Assembly: GCA_002391195.1 (NCBI GenBank)
Contig: DGRZ01000108.1
Coordinates: 1-11,798, forward strand
Reading direction: 5' to 3'
Length of the DNA stretch: 11,798 nt
Origin: Fibrobacter sp. UBA4375
GTDB lineage: Bacteria; Fibrobacterota; Fibrobacteria; Fibrobacterales; Fibrobacteraceae
In this document: positions 4,976 through 11,708 of the stretch, piece by piece
How positions within the stretch are numbered: position 1 is the stretch's first letter
Layout of the letters: each line of letters opens with the position of its first letter
Position numbers and translations under genes: made by a program
The notes under the pieces: generated by a model
What the model was told of the DNA's origin: nothing
Database searches by the model: none
What the model saw: only the letters and a program-made list of their open reading frames with translations

Positions 4976-6909
4976 TAAGTAACACAAAAATGAACTTGGG
5001 CCAATTGCTAATTCGTCAGGGTGTCCTGGACGAAGACCAGCTGGCTCATGCCACCTCCGAACACAAGCGTACCGGAATCCCTCTGGCGAAGATTCTCATT
5101 CGCCTGGGCATGGTCAGCGAAGACACTCTTACTAGCATCTTGGGCGTGCAGATGCAGTCCACTACCAAGATGCGTATCGGCGAGATGTTGCTCGCCCAGA
5201 AGTACATCACCCAGGAACAGCTGGACCAGGCTCTAGAAGAGCAGAAGAAGACCGGCAAGCGCCTTGGCCGTACTTTGGTGGACTTGAAGTTCATGCCCGA
5301 AGAACGCCTGGTGGAGATTCTCTCCAAGCAGTTCGAAGTTCCCTATGTAAGGCTTGAAAATTTTGCTATCGACCCCGAGGCCTACACCTACTTGCCCGAA
5401 GACTTGTGCAGGACTTACAAGGTGGTGCCCCTGTTTGTTTCCAAGGGCGAAGATGACCGCCGTGTCCAGCGTGAAGCCCTGACCATCGCGATGACTGATC
5501 CAACCAACATGCGTGTGATCAACATCGTGAAGTTCAAGGTAAAGATGGAAGTGGACATCGTCATGGCCTCCGATGCCGACGTGGTCAAGACCATCGACCG
5601 CGTGTTTGCGGGCCGTAGCACTTCCGAAGAATCCCTGGCTGAACTGATTGGCGAGACCAAGGATGGCGAAGAACTGGAGACCGTGGAAAGGGGTCAGGGC
5701 GGTAACGACGAACCGGAACTGACCGACGAAGAAGGCCGCCAGGTGGTGCGAATCGTGACCACGCTGATTCATGAAGCCATTGCCCGTCACGCCTCTGATA
5801 TTCACCTGGAGCCCCAGGAGACCTTCCTCAAGCTCCGATACCGTATTGACGGCGACCTGCAGGTCATGTCTCCCATTCCTGCCCGCTTGATGCCTCAGAT
5901 TCTTTCCCGTATCAAGCTCCTTTCCAAGATGGACATCGCCGAAAAGCGTAAACCCTTGGACGGTCGTTTTACCGTGCGTTACAAAGGCTCTGAAGTGGAC
6001 CTTCGTGTGAGCTCCTTTCCGATATCGCTCCGTAAGCGCGGTGTCTGCGAAAAAATCGTTATGCGTATCTTGGACCCGAACTCGGGTCAGTTCCCCTTGA
6101 AGGACATGGGCTTTGACCCCCGTGTGCTCAAACAGTTTATTGATGCCATTAACGCTCCTAACGGTATTGTGCTTGTGACCGGTCCTACGGGTTCCGGTAA
6201 GTCTACCACGCTTTACGCTTCTATTCGAGAAATTCTGGATTCCACCATCAACATCTCTACGATGGAAGACCCTGTGGAACTTAATATTGACGGTGTGAAC
6301 CAAGGTCAAATCAACAACGCCGCAGGCTTTACATTTGCGGCGGGCATTCGCGCCCTGCTCCGTCAGGACCCGGATGTGATTATGATCGGTGAAATGCGTG
6401 ACCAGGAGACGTCGTCCATGGCTATCGAAGCTGCTCTGACGGGTCACTTGGTCTTCAGTACGCTCCATACCAACGATGCTGCCGGTGCATTCCCCCGTCT
6501 GCTGGAAATGGGCCTGGAACCCTTCCTGGTGTCCACCGCCATCAAGGGCGTGCTTGCCCAGCGTCTTGTGCGTCGCATCTGCAAGTACTGCAAGGAACCT
6601 GTGGAAATATCTCCGTCCCTTCGCGAAGAACTCCACCTGTCTCCCGACATGCAGTTCTACCATGGCAAGGGGTGCGACAAGTGCGACGGTTCGGGCTACA
6701 AGGGCCGTTGCGGTATCTACGAGTTCCTGGTACCCAACGAAACAGTCCGTAACTTGATTATCAAGCGCTCCTCCGGTGACGTCATCAAGCGTGCCGCCAT
6801 GCAGGAATGCGACATGATTACGCTCCGTATGGACGGTATCCAGAAGGCCTTGGACGGTCATACCACGCTGGAACAGGCGGTGGGTGCCTCCGCTGCTGAC
6901 GACGTCTAA
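4972..6909 (+). CDS. GspE/PilB-family type II secretion / type IV pilus assembly ATPase
   Basis: Hexameric cytoplasmic ATPase that drives pseudopilus or pilus assembly. 645 aa from the ATG overlapping the thiL stop; a TTG 12 bp earlier is possible but unneeded. N-terminus: four copies of a 24-residue MshEN-type motif (8-31, 37-60, 68-91, 97-120), i.e. two MshEN domains, then a helical linker with an acidic stretch (about 215-255). Core: Walker A GPTGSGKST (404-412), Asp box MEDPVE (431-436), Walker B with GEMRD (473-477), His box GHLVFSTLHTND (491-502). A zinc tetracysteine site is formed by C537, C540, C568 and C571, typical of GspE and PilB. I cannot decide between GspE and PilB because no gspD/F or pilC/M-Q genes are in the window; this is an orphan position next to thiL. 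A long antisense frame over this gene is a codon-bias shadow. Confidence 0.93.
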   Translation: MISNTKMNLGQLLIRQGVLDEDQLAHATSEHKRTGIPLAKILIRLGMVSEDTLTSILGVQMQSTTKMRIGEMLLAQKYITQEQLDQALEEQKKTGKRLGRTLVDLKFMPEERLVEILSKQFEVPYVRLENFAIDPEAYTYLPEDLCRTYKVVPLFVSKGEDDRRVQREALTIAMTDPTNMRVINIVKFKVKMEVDIVMASDADVVKTIDRVFAGRSTSEESLAELIGETKDGEELETVERGQGGNDEPELTDEEGRQVVRIVTTLIHEAIARHASDIHLEPQETFLKLRYRIDGDLQVMSPIPARLMPQILSRIKLLSKMDIAEKRKPLDGRFTVRYKGSEVDLRVSSFPISLRKRGVCEKIVMRILDPNSGQFPLKDMGFDPRVLKQFIDAINAPNGIVLVTGPTGSGKSTTLYASIREILDSTINISTMEDPVELNIDGVNQGQINNAAGFTFAAGIRALLRQDPDVIMIGEMRDQETSSMAIEAALTGHLVFSTLHTNDAAGAFPRLLEMGLEPFLVSTAIKGVLAQRLVRRICKYCKEPVEISPSLREELHLSPDMQFYHGKGCDKCDGSGYKGRCGIYEFLVPNETVRNLIIKRSSGDVIKRAAMQECDMITLRMDGIQKALDGHTTLEQAVGASAADDV

Positions 6910-6937
6910 TTTGTTGTAAGGGTTATTTCTGAAATCT

Positions 6938-8227
6938 CTAGAGCCTTTCGCCTATAAGGGCGAAGGGCTCTGCTTTTGTAATGCGCACTTGTAGAGCTTT
7001 ACCTGCTGGGATGTTCCCCTGCAGGGCCACGGGGCGGTAGGCGCTGTTTCGCGCGATGGTGGTGCCCGCCCGGTGGCCTTGTTTTTCGGTCACGACCGTG
7101 CAGGTCTTGCCGACCCAGCGCTGGTTGTTTTCTTGGGCGATTTGCTGGAAGGCGTCGAACAGCTTTGCGGAGCGTTCGTGCTTTACGCTGTCTGAAACGG
7201 CAGGCGTGTCGGCGGCGTTTGCTTCTTCTATGCGGGCGGCAACGGTTCCCTTGCGGGCCACGAACCGTGTAATGTTACAGACGGTGGGGCGGGTTTCCTT
7301 CAGCAGGTCAAGAGTCTCTTGAAAGTCGGCGTCTGTTTCCCCAGGGAAACCCACAATCAGGTCTGTACTGAGGGTGAACAGCGGGAACTTTTCTTGCACC
7401 TCCAGCGCAAAGTTACGGAAGTCTTTTACGGAGTGTTTGCGGTTCATGAGCTGCAAAACGCGCTCGCTTCCGCTCTGGACAGGAATGTGCAAGAACTGGT
7501 AGAGCCGTTCGTCTTGGAAACATTCCAGCAGGGCGTCTTTATAGCCGAGGATGTGCCTCGGGTTGCCCATGCCCAGCCGGATCTTGTAGTTTCCGGGAAC
7601 TTGAACGAGAATTTTTTGCGTGAGGTTTGCAAGGTTTGTGTCGGTGTCAAAACCGTAGCAGGCGCAGTCCTGCCCGCTGAGCTGAATCTCCAGGCATCCG
7701 TCGTTCACTAGGCGCTGGACCTGATCCACGATGGCGTCTTCGGGCTGGCTTTGGAGCCGTCCTTTTACCAGCTTCGTGGAGCAGAAGGCACAGGCATCCA
7801 GGCAGCCTTCCTCGATGTTTACGATGCCTACGAAGGGGGACTGCCGGAGGATTCGTATGTCATTCTGGAGCCCCTTTGGAGCGATAGAATCCAAGGACTC
7901 TAGCGCTTTCAAACTCGTGAACGTTATCTTGTCCGAAATCTTGCGGGCTTCTTCCTGGAAATCCTTGGGGGCGCATCCTGTTATAAAGACGGGTGCCTGC
8001 GGAAAAGCCGCTACTGCCTGCTGCAAGAGTTTCAGGGCGGTTCCGTTTCCCTTGACGGTGCACACGTTCAGGTAAAAGGCAAGGGGCTGCTCCGTCGGGA
8101 ATTCAAACGAGATGGAACAATCCGGATGTTGGGCGGACAGCGCCCGGGCTATTTTTTCCCCGTCGCCGAAGTTGGCGGCACAGCCCTGGCTGAGAACTGC
8201 AATGACAGGCGATGCGGCGGAACTCAT
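6938..8227 (-). CDS. Radical SAM tRNA methylthiotransferase, archaeal/eukaryotic MtaB (CDKAL1-like) type
   Basis: 429 aa, methylthiotransferase family (MiaB/RimO/MtaB) with two Fe-S clusters. N-terminal UPF0004 cluster cysteines: C16 in SQGCAAN, C56 in NVCTV, C85 in TGCAPKD. Radical SAM CxxxCxxC: C142, C146, C149 in EEGCLDACAFCSTK. A TRAM domain covers about 370-429. The wording around the cluster (CSTKLVKGRLQS, then EIQLSGQDCACYG) and PTVCNITRFVARKGT resembles the archaeal/eukaryotic e-MtaB group, which methylthiolates t6A37 to ms2t6A37 in ANN-decoding tRNAs, more than bacterial MiaB, RimO or YqeV/MtaB. The subgroup is inferred from memory of motifs. I chose the ATG at 8227: it forms an ATGA overlap with the SpoIID-like stop, and the conserved start SPVIAVLSQGC follows at once. 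The longer frame to 8368 has a basic, unrelated N-terminus read out of frame in the upstream gene. Confidence 0.88.
   Translation of the reverse strand: MSSAASPVIAVLSQGCAANFGDGEKIARALSAQHPDCSISFEFPTEQPLAFYLNVCTVKGNGTALKLLQQAVAAFPQAPVFITGCAPKDFQEEARKISDKITFTSLKALESLDSIAPKGLQNDIRILRQSPFVGIVNIEEGCLDACAFCSTKLVKGRLQSQPEDAIVDQVQRLVNDGCLEIQLSGQDCACYGFDTDTNLANLTQKILVQVPGNYKIRLGMGNPRHILGYKDALLECFQDERLYQFLHIPVQSGSERVLQLMNRKHSVKDFRNFALEVQEKFPLFTLSTDLIVGFPGETDADFQETLDLLKETRPTVCNITRFVARKGTVAARIEEANAADTPAVSDSVKHERSAKLFDAFQQIAQENNQRWVGKTCTVVTEKQGHRAGTTIARNSAYRPVALQGNIPAGKALQVRITKAEPFALIGERL
6940..6971 (+). terminator. Terminator of the thiL-ATPase unit, inside the 3' end of the facing gene
   Basis: AGAGCC (6940-6945), T·G pair, TTCGCC (6947-6952), loop TATAAG, GGCGAA (6959-6964), GGCTCT (6966-6971), followed by GCTTTTG. 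This is a 13-bp stem 31 bp after the ATPase stop. It lies entirely over the last codons and stop of the minus-strand methylthiotransferase. The T-tract is present only on the + side, so it should work for the + unit. Confidence 0.8.
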
Positions 8228-9588
8228 CTTTCGAACCGTTCCAGGGTGATTCCCGGATAGTAATGGCTCAGAATTTCGATGTAGCTCTGACCCGCCTGGG
8301 CCCTGGCCCGCACGCCCATCTGGCACATGCCTACGCCGTGGCCGAATCCCTTGCCTTCGAGAATCCACTTGCTGCCGTCCTTCTTGACGGTAAAGAAACT
8401 GGAGGGGAGGATTGTTCCGCCCTTGCGGAAAAGCCAGCGGACCTTGTCGCCGCGGACTTCGAAAGTTTCCGTGTCCGTAGTGACCGCAAGTGTCAAGATG
8501 CGTCCGCTCTTGAGCGTATCCCTGACGGTAATGTCCTTGACTTTCTTGAAGGGGGCGACTTTCGCCTTGGAATCCCTGGCGTTCTGGACAAAGAGTTTCA
8601 CCAGTTCGTCACTTTCAAAGGTCCGTTCCCACTTGCTGTAGCTGGACTCCTTGCACCAGGGCGTTCCATCGCTTCGCAGGTCCGGTTTGCTCTTGAGGTA
8701 GGGCAGGTTCGGCTTTTCCCAGGTGTCCAGCGTCTCGGACATGCCTCCGCAGGTGGAGTGGTAGTAGGCGGTAATGAACTCGCCATTATACATCATGACT
8801 TCGCCCTTGGTCTCCTTGACGGCGCGGTCTGTCAGGGCCGTTGCGCTCTGGAGACCCTTATACACCTGGTCCTTGGTGTCAGCGAACACGTCAAAGCCCA
8901 GGGACTCCCGGCTCCCGAAATGCTTGTAGGCGTAGGTGCGGGCCGCTACCGCCTGGGCCTTCAGCGCCTCGAAACGGCTGCTGTCCAGCTGTCCGATTTC
9001 GTAAGGGATCACGCCCCGCAGGTAGTCTTCCATGTCCACCGTATTGATGGCGTTGATTTTCCCGTTGTTGTAGGAGATGGTAAAAAATCCTGGATAGCAA
9101 GAACTGGCGAGCTGCTTTTGGGTCGGCGCGATAGAGACGCACTTGCCGTCGTCAATGTCTTTTTTTACGGCGGTAAAGGAATTTTCCTTCCCCTGGAATT
9201 TCAACTCCTTGCCCTTGACGGTAATATGGATAACCTCTCCGCCTTTTGAAAGGTACAGTTCCTTGATGTCGGTATAGACCCCTACACGAAGAGGCCTATT
9301 CAAGTTCGTCGGTATCTTTTCCGCTTGGACTCGGGCCAAAGTATCTCCAGATTCCGTCTTGATTTGCGTGGACGCAGGGGCTTCCCTCGGGCCTTTCGCC
9401 TGGACGTCGGAAACGTTCGTTGCTTCGATGGGCCTGAAATCTACAATCTCGGGATCTTCGCCGCTGGAGTCTTTTTTGATGGTCTTGATCGCGGGAGCGG
9501 GCATGTCCGGCAGCTCAAAATCCTCTGCGGCACTTGTCGTTACGATAAGCGCCAGAAGAAAAAGAAATGTTGCCCTGATGACGCTCGT
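8224..9588 (-). CDS. SpoIID/LytB domain secreted protein (probable peptidoglycan lytic enzyme), non-ATG start
   Basis: SpoIID/LytB domain proteins cut the glycan chains of peptidoglycan (SpoIID is a lytic transglycosylase) or enhance amidases. The family signatures are VDMEDYLRGVIPYEI with a candidate catalytic Glu in PYEI, then LKAQAVAARTYAY, TKDQVYKG, AYYHSTCGGMSE, and near the end GFGHGVGMCQMGVRARA with SYIEILSHYYPGI. The first standard start is ATG 9504-9502 (426 aa). The frame upstream is open back to TAA at 9606-9604 and encodes a good signal peptide (RATFLFLLALIVTTSAA, cleavage after SAA). I therefore extend to ACG at 9588-9586, which has AGAAGGGA with a 7-nt spacer; this gives 454 aa and periplasmic or surface export. 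ATC at 9579-9577 is another candidate. After the signal comes a low-complexity region (about 70 aa) before the domain. The stop overlaps the start of the methylthiotransferase gene. Confidence 0.85.
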   Translation of the reverse strand, partial: TSVIRATFLFLLALIVTTSAAEDFELPDMPAPAIKTIKKDSSGEDPEIVDFRPIEATNVSDVQAKGPREAPASTQIKTESGDTLARVQAEKIPTNLNRPLRVGVYTDIKELYLSKGGEVIHITVKGKELKFQGKENSFTAVKKDIDDGKCVSIAPTQKQLASSCYPGFFTISYNNGKINAINTVDMEDYLRGVIPYEIGQLDSSRFEALKAQAVAARTYAYKHFGSRESLGFDVFADTKDQVYKGLQSATALTDRAVKETKGEVMMYNGEFITAYYHSTCGGMSETLDTWEKPNLPYLKSKPDLRSDGTPWCKESSYSKWERTFESDELVKLFVQNARDSKAKVAPFKKVKDITVRDTLKSGRILTLAVTTDTETFEVRGDKVRWLFRKGGTILPSSFFTVKKDGSKWILEGKGFGHGVGMCQMGVRARAQAGQSYIEILSHYYPGITLERFER

Positions 9589-9595
9589 ATAGCCG

Positions 9596-9603
9596 TCCCT
9601 TCT
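9596..9603 (-). promoter_or_regulatory. Shine-Dalgarno sequence deciding the SpoIID-like start
   Basis: AGAAGGGA read on the minus strand, immediately after the in-frame TAA (9606-9604). The spacer of 7 nt leads to ACG at 9588-9586 in frame with the signal peptide. No ATG, GTG or TTG occurs in any frame between this site and the ATG at 9504-9502, more than 90 nt away. Confidence 0.6.
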
Positions 9604-9623
9604 TTACTAAGTTCTAAACCTTA

Positions 9624-9690
9624 TGTCACCCAGGATCCCTTCGTGCTCAGGATGACATCCCTCGCGCCTCGAGCCCCGAGCCTCGAGCCC
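9624..9690. repeat. Composite intergenic repeat, copy A (inverted repeat plus heptad array)
   Basis: An inverted-repeat element with ends TGTCACCC (9624-9631) and GGATGACA (9650-9657), one mismatch, and GGATCC in the loop. After a 3-nt gap come four exact 7-mers of consensus CYCGMGC at 9661-9688. It fills the def to SpoIID-like spacer. Copy B at 11709-11798 has the same order, gap and heptad register. The first part resembles intergenic repeats containing GTCATCCTGAGC known to me from many bacterial genomes. Confidence 0.8.
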
Positions 9691-9697
9691 TTACCAA

Positions 9698-10237
9698 TCA
9701 CTTCTTCTTCAGCTTCGCCTGGGTCTCTTTGGCCATCTTGCGGAGCTTGGACTGGTTCATGGTGCGGTCGGCAGTAGAAATCTTATCTACGAAAAGGTCG
9801 CCGTTCAGGTGGTCCGATTCGTGCTGGATGCAGCGGGCAAAAAGGCCTTCGCAGTTGTGAATTTCTTGAGGCTCTCCGTTGATGTCGAAAAAGCGGACGC
9901 ACACCTTGTCGGGCCGGACCACATTGCAGAAAATGTCCGGGAAAGAAAGACATCCTTCGTCATAATCCACAGGCTTGGCGTCTTCTTCCGCTTCCCATTC
10001 CGGGTTGAACATGATGTAGGGCTTGGGATTCTCTTCGCCGGGAATAGCGGTATCGATGACCACCAAACGGATGTTCTTACCTATTTGGGGTGCGGCAAGG
10101 CCGCAGCCCGGCGCATCGTACATGGTTTCCAGCATGTCCTTGGCCAGCTGGCGGAGTTCCGGAGTAATCTCGGTAACGGGTTCGCTCTTTTTGCGGAGAA
10201 CCGGGTCACCGTAAATGCGGATAGGTAAAATCGCCAT
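9698..10237 (-). CDS. def: Peptide deformylase
   Basis: Removes the N-formyl group from nascent proteins, acting at the ribosome exit. 179 aa, with all three family motifs: GCGLAAPQ (44-51), EGCLSFP (94-100) and QHESDHLNG (138-146). The Fe2+/Zn2+ ligands are C96, H139 and H143 and the catalytic base is E140. It begins 2 bp after the yajC stop (TAA TC ATG), so the two genes are very likely one operon. The C-terminus is lysine-rich (KLKKK), which is not conserved in the family but harmless. def is usually paired with fmt; here no fmt is seen, and the next downstream gene encodes an envelope protein after a 109-bp repeat-filled spacer. Confidence 0.97.
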   Translation of the reverse strand: MAILPIRIYGDPVLRKKSEPVTEITPELRQLAKDMLETMYDAPGCGLAAPQIGKNIRLVVIDTAIPGEENPKPYIMFNPEWEAEEDAKPVDYDEGCLSFPDIFCNVVRPDKVCVRFFDINGEPQEIHNCEGLFARCIQHESDHLNGDLFVDKISTADRTMNQSKLRKMAKETQAKLKKK

Positions 10238-10239
10238 GA

Positions 10240-10608
10240 TTACTTCTTTTCTTCGGTCTTGGTGTCGGCTGCAGGAGCGTTCATGATTCTGAGGATGGCG
10301 CTCTTTTCAAAGTCAATCAGCGTGGTGGAGCCGGTACGGACCGTGACGATGTTGTCTTCCATGGAGGTGATGGTGCCGATGATGCCGGCGGTGGTCATCA
10401 CCTTGTCGCCCTTCTTCAGTTCCTTGCGCATCTGGTCCATTTGCTTCATTTCTTTCTGCTTGGGGCGGATAAAGAACAGCCACATGACCACGAACAAAAG
10501 GATAAGGGGCAAGAAGCTTGCGATGGCGCTGGGCTGCTCGGGAGCGGCCTCTTCGGCAAAAGCCATGGCAGAAGCGGACAGGGTAATCAAAAGGGTCTTG
10601 ATTTTCAT
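10240..10608 (-). CDS. yajC: Preprotein translocase auxiliary subunit YajC
   Basis: Small inner-membrane protein that associates with SecDF and SecYEG and with AcrB in E. coli. 122 aa. It shows a membrane segment IASFLPLILLFVVMWLFFI (about 29-47) followed by the family signature RPKQKEMKQMDQMRKELKKGDKVMTTAGIIGTI, and a small beta domain ending near ILRIMNA. Unlike E. coli YajC, it starts with a typical cleavable signal peptide, MKIKTLLITLSASAMAFA (cleavage after AFA likely), so the mature protein would have its N-terminus outside. The acidic/lysine tail (TKTEEKK) is disordered. The start is supported by AAAGG with a 7-nt spacer (10620-10616). secD/secF are not in the window; def follows directly. 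Confidence 0.94.
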   Translation of the reverse strand: MKIKTLLITLSASAMAFAEEAAPEQPSAIASFLPLILLFVVMWLFFIRPKQKEMKQMDQMRKELKKGDKVMTTAGIIGTITSMEDNIVTVRTGSTTLIDFEKSAILRIMNAPAADTKTEEKK

Positions 10609-10672
10609 AATAAAACCTTTATTAAATGTGGATGAATATTACGAGCTCAAATTTAGAAAAATGGTGGGAGCG

Positions 10673-11656
10673 CTACAGAGGCAGGTCTTTCCCCAGGCCC
10701 ATTTTCAGCTCGGTCCGGCGGCGGATTACCATTTCGTTGAAAAGGTCCGTAAGGCTGTCTTCGATGCTGATCATGGGTTTCCAGCCCAGGTTCGTCATCT
10801 TGGTGGGGTCCCCAATCAGCAGAGGAATGTCGTTGACCCGTTCGTACTTGGAATCAAAACGGAAATCCACGCTCACGTCGGCGATGTCCACCAGCATTTC
10901 TACCAGTTCCCGGATGGTGTACGACTTGCCGCTGCAGATGTTGAAGGTCTCGCCGGATTCAGCGGTGTTCAGCACCTGAATCATACCGCGGGCCACGTCA
11001 CGCACGTCCACCACGTCACGGCTGATGTCGAGGCTTCCGGAATAGATAACGGGTTCGCTACCGTAGAACTTGATTTTTACCAGCTGGTAGGTGATAGAGG
11101 GAATCACGAAACGGCGGCTGTGGTGGGGCCCCGTAAAGTGGAATGGGCGCACAAAGACAATGTGGAGTCCGCTGGCGTTGATAAACTGGTGCCCCAGGAG
11201 TTCCATGCATGCCTTGGAAGTGGCGTATGGAGTCATGGGGTTCGGGCGGTCTTCTTCTTTGTGCAGGTAAGTCAGGTGTTGTTCCGTACGTCCGTAGATT
11301 TCGCTGGAACTGAGCAGCATGATTCGTGCTTTGGGGCATGCCTGCCGTGCCGCTTCCAGCAGGTTCTGGGTCCCGAGCAGGTTGATGTTCAGGGTTTCGT
11401 AGGGTTTCTGGTACGAAAGCCCCACGGAGGATTGGCTGGCCAGGTGGTAAATATGGGTAGGAGCCACCTTCTGGAGCATCTCATAGACGTCCTTGAAGTT
11501 CAAAAGGTTTCCGGTGAGGTATTGCACACCGTCCACCTTCTGCCAAGGCTGGGGCTGCTCGTCGCTAAAGCTGAACAGCTCGTGATTCGTGCCGCTCAAG
11601 CTAGAGAGGATATGGAATCCCAGAGCCCCTGTACCACCTGTTACCAAAATACTCAT
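10673..11656 (-). CDS. NAD(P)-dependent nucleotide-sugar SDR (GDP-4-keto-6-deoxymannose reductase-like)
   Basis: Extended short-chain dehydrogenase of 327 aa acting on a nucleotide sugar, for example in synthesis of a deoxysugar for surface polysaccharide. The Rossmann motif TGGTGALG is at 6-13 (G7xxG10xxG13). LASQSSVGLSYQKP at 72-85 resembles GDP-mannose dehydratase/reductase relatives. The catalytic Ser is in LLSSSEIYG (114-122) and Y144-x3-K148 in TPYATSKA. Substrate-side motifs are VVDVRDVARG (215-224), NICSGKSYTIRELVEML (239-255) and IPLLIGDPTKMTNLGWKP (277-294), which fit GDP-6-deoxy-D-lyxo-4-hexulose reductase (Rmd) best; a C4 epimerase or 4,6-dehydratase cannot be excluded. GAGG with a 6-nt spacer precedes ATG. 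A weak promoter-like pair (TTGAGG 11704-11699, TTTACT 11679-11674, 19-bp spacer) is upstream. The C-terminal tail after 310 is basic and variable. Confidence 0.88.
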   Translation of the reverse strand: MSILVTGGTGALGFHILSSLSGTNHELFSFSDEQPQPWQKVDGVQYLTGNLLNFKDVYEMLQKVAPTHIYHLASQSSVGLSYQKPYETLNINLLGTQNLLEAARQACPKARIMLLSSSEIYGRTEQHLTYLHKEEDRPNPMTPYATSKACMELLGHQFINASGLHIVFVRPFHFTGPHHSRRFVIPSITYQLVKIKFYGSEPVIYSGSLDISRDVVDVRDVARGMIQVLNTAESGETFNICSGKSYTIRELVEMLVDIADVSVDFRFDSKYERVNDIPLLIGDPTKMTNLGWKPMISIEDSLTDLFNEMVIRRRTELKMGLGKDLPL

Positions 11657-11676
11657 TCTAGTCCTCAGTTATCAGT
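11656..11676 (-). repeat. Three degenerate heptads over the SDR ribosome binding site
   Basis: Read on the minus strand, three 7-mers beginning ACT follow each other without gaps: ACTGATA (11676-11670), ACTGAGG (11669-11663), ACTAGAA (11662-11656). The second contains the GAGG Shine-Dalgarno sequence, and the last shares its final A with the ATG. ACTGATA also occurs as a heptad unit in the palindrome at 3445-3451. Three degenerate units could be chance. Confidence 0.4.
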
Positions 11677-11708
11677 AAAGCCTTCCTAACCACCAAAACC
11701 TCAAGCAG

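Noticed and set aside
5233..6861. 542-aa open frame on the minus strand over the GspE/PilB-family gene
   Set aside because: Antisense to a gene with complete catalytic motifs; its product is rich in His, Val and Gly without family features, as expected from mirrored codon bias.
8228..8368. 47-residue N-terminal extension of the methylthiotransferase
   Set aside because: Lies wholly inside the SpoIID-like coding sequence in another frame, is basic and low-complexity, and the family normally begins just before the first cluster cysteine. The ATGA start at 8227 fits better.
8212..9249. 345-aa open frame on the + strand over the SpoIID-like gene
   Set aside because: Antisense shadow of a gene with clear SpoIID/LytB motifs; no ribosome binding site or family signature.
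10259..11689. 476-aa open frame on the + strand across yajC and the SDR gene
   Set aside because: It runs through two well-identified minus-strand genes and their spacer; no recognisable domain.
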